This document shows, piece after piece, positions 62,669-64,000 of a DNA stretch of 64,000 nucleotides. The notes below the pieces were generated by a model. It searched no databases. It had not been told where the DNA came from and saw nothing but the letters and a program-made list of their open reading frames with translations. This DNA is from Paramecium octaurelia (taxonomy: Eukaryota > Ciliophora > Oligohymenophorea > Peniculida > Parameciidae). The translations under genes were made by a program, and so were the position numbers. Each line of letters begins with the position of its first letter. Within the stretch, counting starts at the first letter, position 1. The stretch is from NCBI GenBank assembly GCA_905182995.1, contig CAJJDP010000013.1:248001-312000 (forward strand). The letters are read 5' to 3'.

Positions 62669-62893
62669 ATGGGCTGTTCAATCACAAAACCAATGATTAC
62701 AATTTAAACAGAATCTTAAAGGAGCAAAATTGACCAGAACAAAAGGATGAAGAAGAATTTTTTTTATAGATATTCAGTTAAACTCGAAGATATTTCTTAG
62801 AGTACTTTATTGACGAGAAGAAAATTCAAAAGTAAAGCTATTTCAGATAATACTACAAAATCTAATTCAAATCAATGTATCCCTCTTCAATGA
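62669..62893 (+). CDS. Small protein with an N-terminal MGC dual-acylation signal
   Basis: A 74-aa intronless ORF, MGCSITKPMITIQTESQRSK onward. The MGC-S start is a good myristoylation-plus-palmitoylation signal. The rest is basic and Ser/Thr-rich (SVKLEDISQSTLLTRRKFKS). No family is recognised. Its short length in an AT-rich region makes it less secure. The acylation signal is a clue that it is real. Confidence 0.45.
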
Positions 62894-63034
62894 TTAAGAG
62901 TGATTATGTTTATTATAATTGTATTTCACAATCCTGAATTACGTACTTATATTTCATTTTCATCTTTTATCTTAAAAGGACTATAATTTTAGCTTGCTTC
63001 AAATCGATATATTTGATGTTTTCTCAATACCAAA

Positions 63035-63367
63035 ATGAATTAAGGTACCTCTGAAATTAGAAAAAATCAGGGAACACTAACTTTAAATTAAATTGTTTTA
63101 AGTGCTAATATTACAATCAAATTAATAGTTGAAAAGCCATTAAATTCAAAGTGTCCTAATAGTCTTAAACTATTTTTGCAATAATATCGATTAGAATTAT
63201 TTATTAACACTCAGATTAGAAATGAAAACTAATAAAGCACGAATTAAAATTTATTAAATATTTAAAATGCTTATTATTATGACACTACATTATTTTTTTT
63301 TTTAGTGATATAAAACCGATTCTTGATGAATATTCTAATAATAGAAATTAAAATTAAAAAACTGTGA
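63035..63367 (+). CDS. Doubtful 110-aa ORF
   Basis: ATG to TGA with no intron, 110 residues. The first 60 residues look protein-like (LNQIVLSANITIKLIVEKPL), then the ORF runs through a T-rich tract giving polyPhe and an Ile/Lys-rich end. With only one stop codon in the code, AT-rich DNA produces ORFs of this size by chance, so this is a weak call. Confidence 0.25.
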
Positions 63368-63583
63368 TTCATATTAAAATTAACACTTTAATCATATTAA
63401 ACTAAATTGAGTGCGTCCTAGGGAGTGGTTTGCTAATTACAATTTTAATAATGGAGATAGTAAAAATAATTACTCAATTCATAAATTAGTATATTATGAG
63501 CGAAGAAAGCATAGATTAAAAGTTTTGTATTATATAAATTAAAACTATATAAATGTACCGTTTTTGTGTGATAATTTAATAAA

Positions 63584-64000
63584 ATGAAGGTTTTTGCTAT
63601 AATGGCTTTGTTGCTAATAGCAGCATACTCTCAATCAAACGAAATAGACGTTGTGTTGAAGATGCTTGCTGATTTAAAAAATGGTACAACCAAGCAATTG
63701 TAAGAATTGGAGAGTGATTGGGCAACCACAAAATATGTAATGTGTATAATATGACTTTCCATCAGCAAAAACAAGACATTGTTAATGACTTATAGCGTTC
63801 GGCATCAACTCAAAGAGGTGAATGCAATAGAAGAGATTAAGAATGGGCTAATAAAGAACGAGACATTAGAATAACTCTTAGCTATATTAATTGGCTTGAG
63901 AAGAGAATCAAAGAGAATAATGAAAGACTTTAAAGATTGGATGTGAACAGATGTGAATCAAATGCTAATTTCATTAACGATATCAAGAATTCAAAGAAAA
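63584..64000 (+). CDS. Trichocyst matrix protein, 5' part; runs off the right edge
   Basis: Signal peptide MKVFAIMALLLIAAYSQSNE, then a heptad-rich acidic helical region with one 29-nt intron near 63737-63765, continuing SASTQRGECNRRDQEWANKE and NEIDVVLKMLADL-type coils. Conserved spaced cysteines and this coiled-coil style match the trichocyst matrix proteins of Paramecium, which are cleaved and crystallise in secretory trichocysts. The frame is open to base 64000. This is the strongest single indicator of the genus. The specific TMP subfamily is not determinable here. Confidence 0.7.

Noticed and set aside
1-64000. tRNA, rRNA, transposase or telomere repeats
   Set aside because: No cloverleaf with conserved box sequences, no transposase motif and no GGGGTT/GGGTTT-type repeats were seen by eye; a scan program could still find a short RNA.
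1-64000. Retained germline-eliminated segments (TA-bounded)
   Set aside because: TA dinucleotides are everywhere in this composition and no coding break calls for one; germline comparison would be needed.

Overview
The window reads as macronuclear DNA of a ciliate, most likely a Paramecium. On both strands, long conserved proteins appear only if TAA and TAG are read as glutamine and TGA is the only stop. Nearly all introns are 17-35 nt (typically GTA...TAG), intergenic spacers are often only 10-60 bp, composition is strongly AT-rich, and the right edge carries a trichocyst-matrix-type secreted protein. In the standard code almost every gene here looks shattered. I assembled the gene models by hand from reading frame, GT..AG introns and recognisable motifs. 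Where I give an exon sum divisible by three, that was checked arithmetically. Homology calls are from memory of the families, not from a search.

Layout, left to right. 1-8 kb: a partial unknown gene (-), an importin-alpha-like gene (-), mitochondrial EF-Ts (+) whose ATG is 11 bp from the importin ATG, a UDP-N-acetylglucosamine pyrophosphorylase (-) and a large unrecognised gene (+). 8-18.4 kb: one gene of about 3,407 codons for a HUWE1/TOM1-type HECT E3 ligase with UBA, acidic, polyQ and HECT regions. 18.4-23.6 kb: a 1,269-aa Q-rich coiled-coil protein, a second coiled-coil protein and a small membrane protein. 23.7-33 kb: MLF-like, YIF1, FAM32A-like, PP2A-like phosphatase, TMEM230-like, a C2/membrane protein, an EF-hand protein and several unknowns. 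33-41 kb: importin-7-like (-), NEMF/Tae2 (+) and an unknown gene. 41.5-47.7 kb: GRP170/HYOU1 (-), two overlapping small unknown genes (-) and aspartate aminotransferase (+). 47.8-51.1 kb: a SCYL2-like pseudokinase and a small unknown (-). 51.4-57.6 kb: cullin, an unknown, a mitochondrial carrier, a Rab GTPase and WDR82. 57.7-64 kb: a divergent kinase, a coiled-coil protein, a multipass membrane protein, an 867-bp gene-poor stretch, a small MGC-start protein and the partial trichocyst matrix protein.

The genes look like independent single-gene eukaryotic units rather than a dedicated pathway cluster. Several roles recur: protein quality control (HECT ligase, cullin, NEMF, GRP170), nuclear transport (importin alpha-like and importin-7-like) and membrane traffic (YIF1, Rab, SCYL2-like, TMEM230-like). 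I saw no convincing undescribed multi-gene system. What stands out is architecture: abutting stop codons, overlapping and nearly touching genes, a catalytic cysteine split by an intron, many intron lengths divisible by three without a stop, AGAG splice acceptors, and glutamine tracts written largely with reassigned stop codons.
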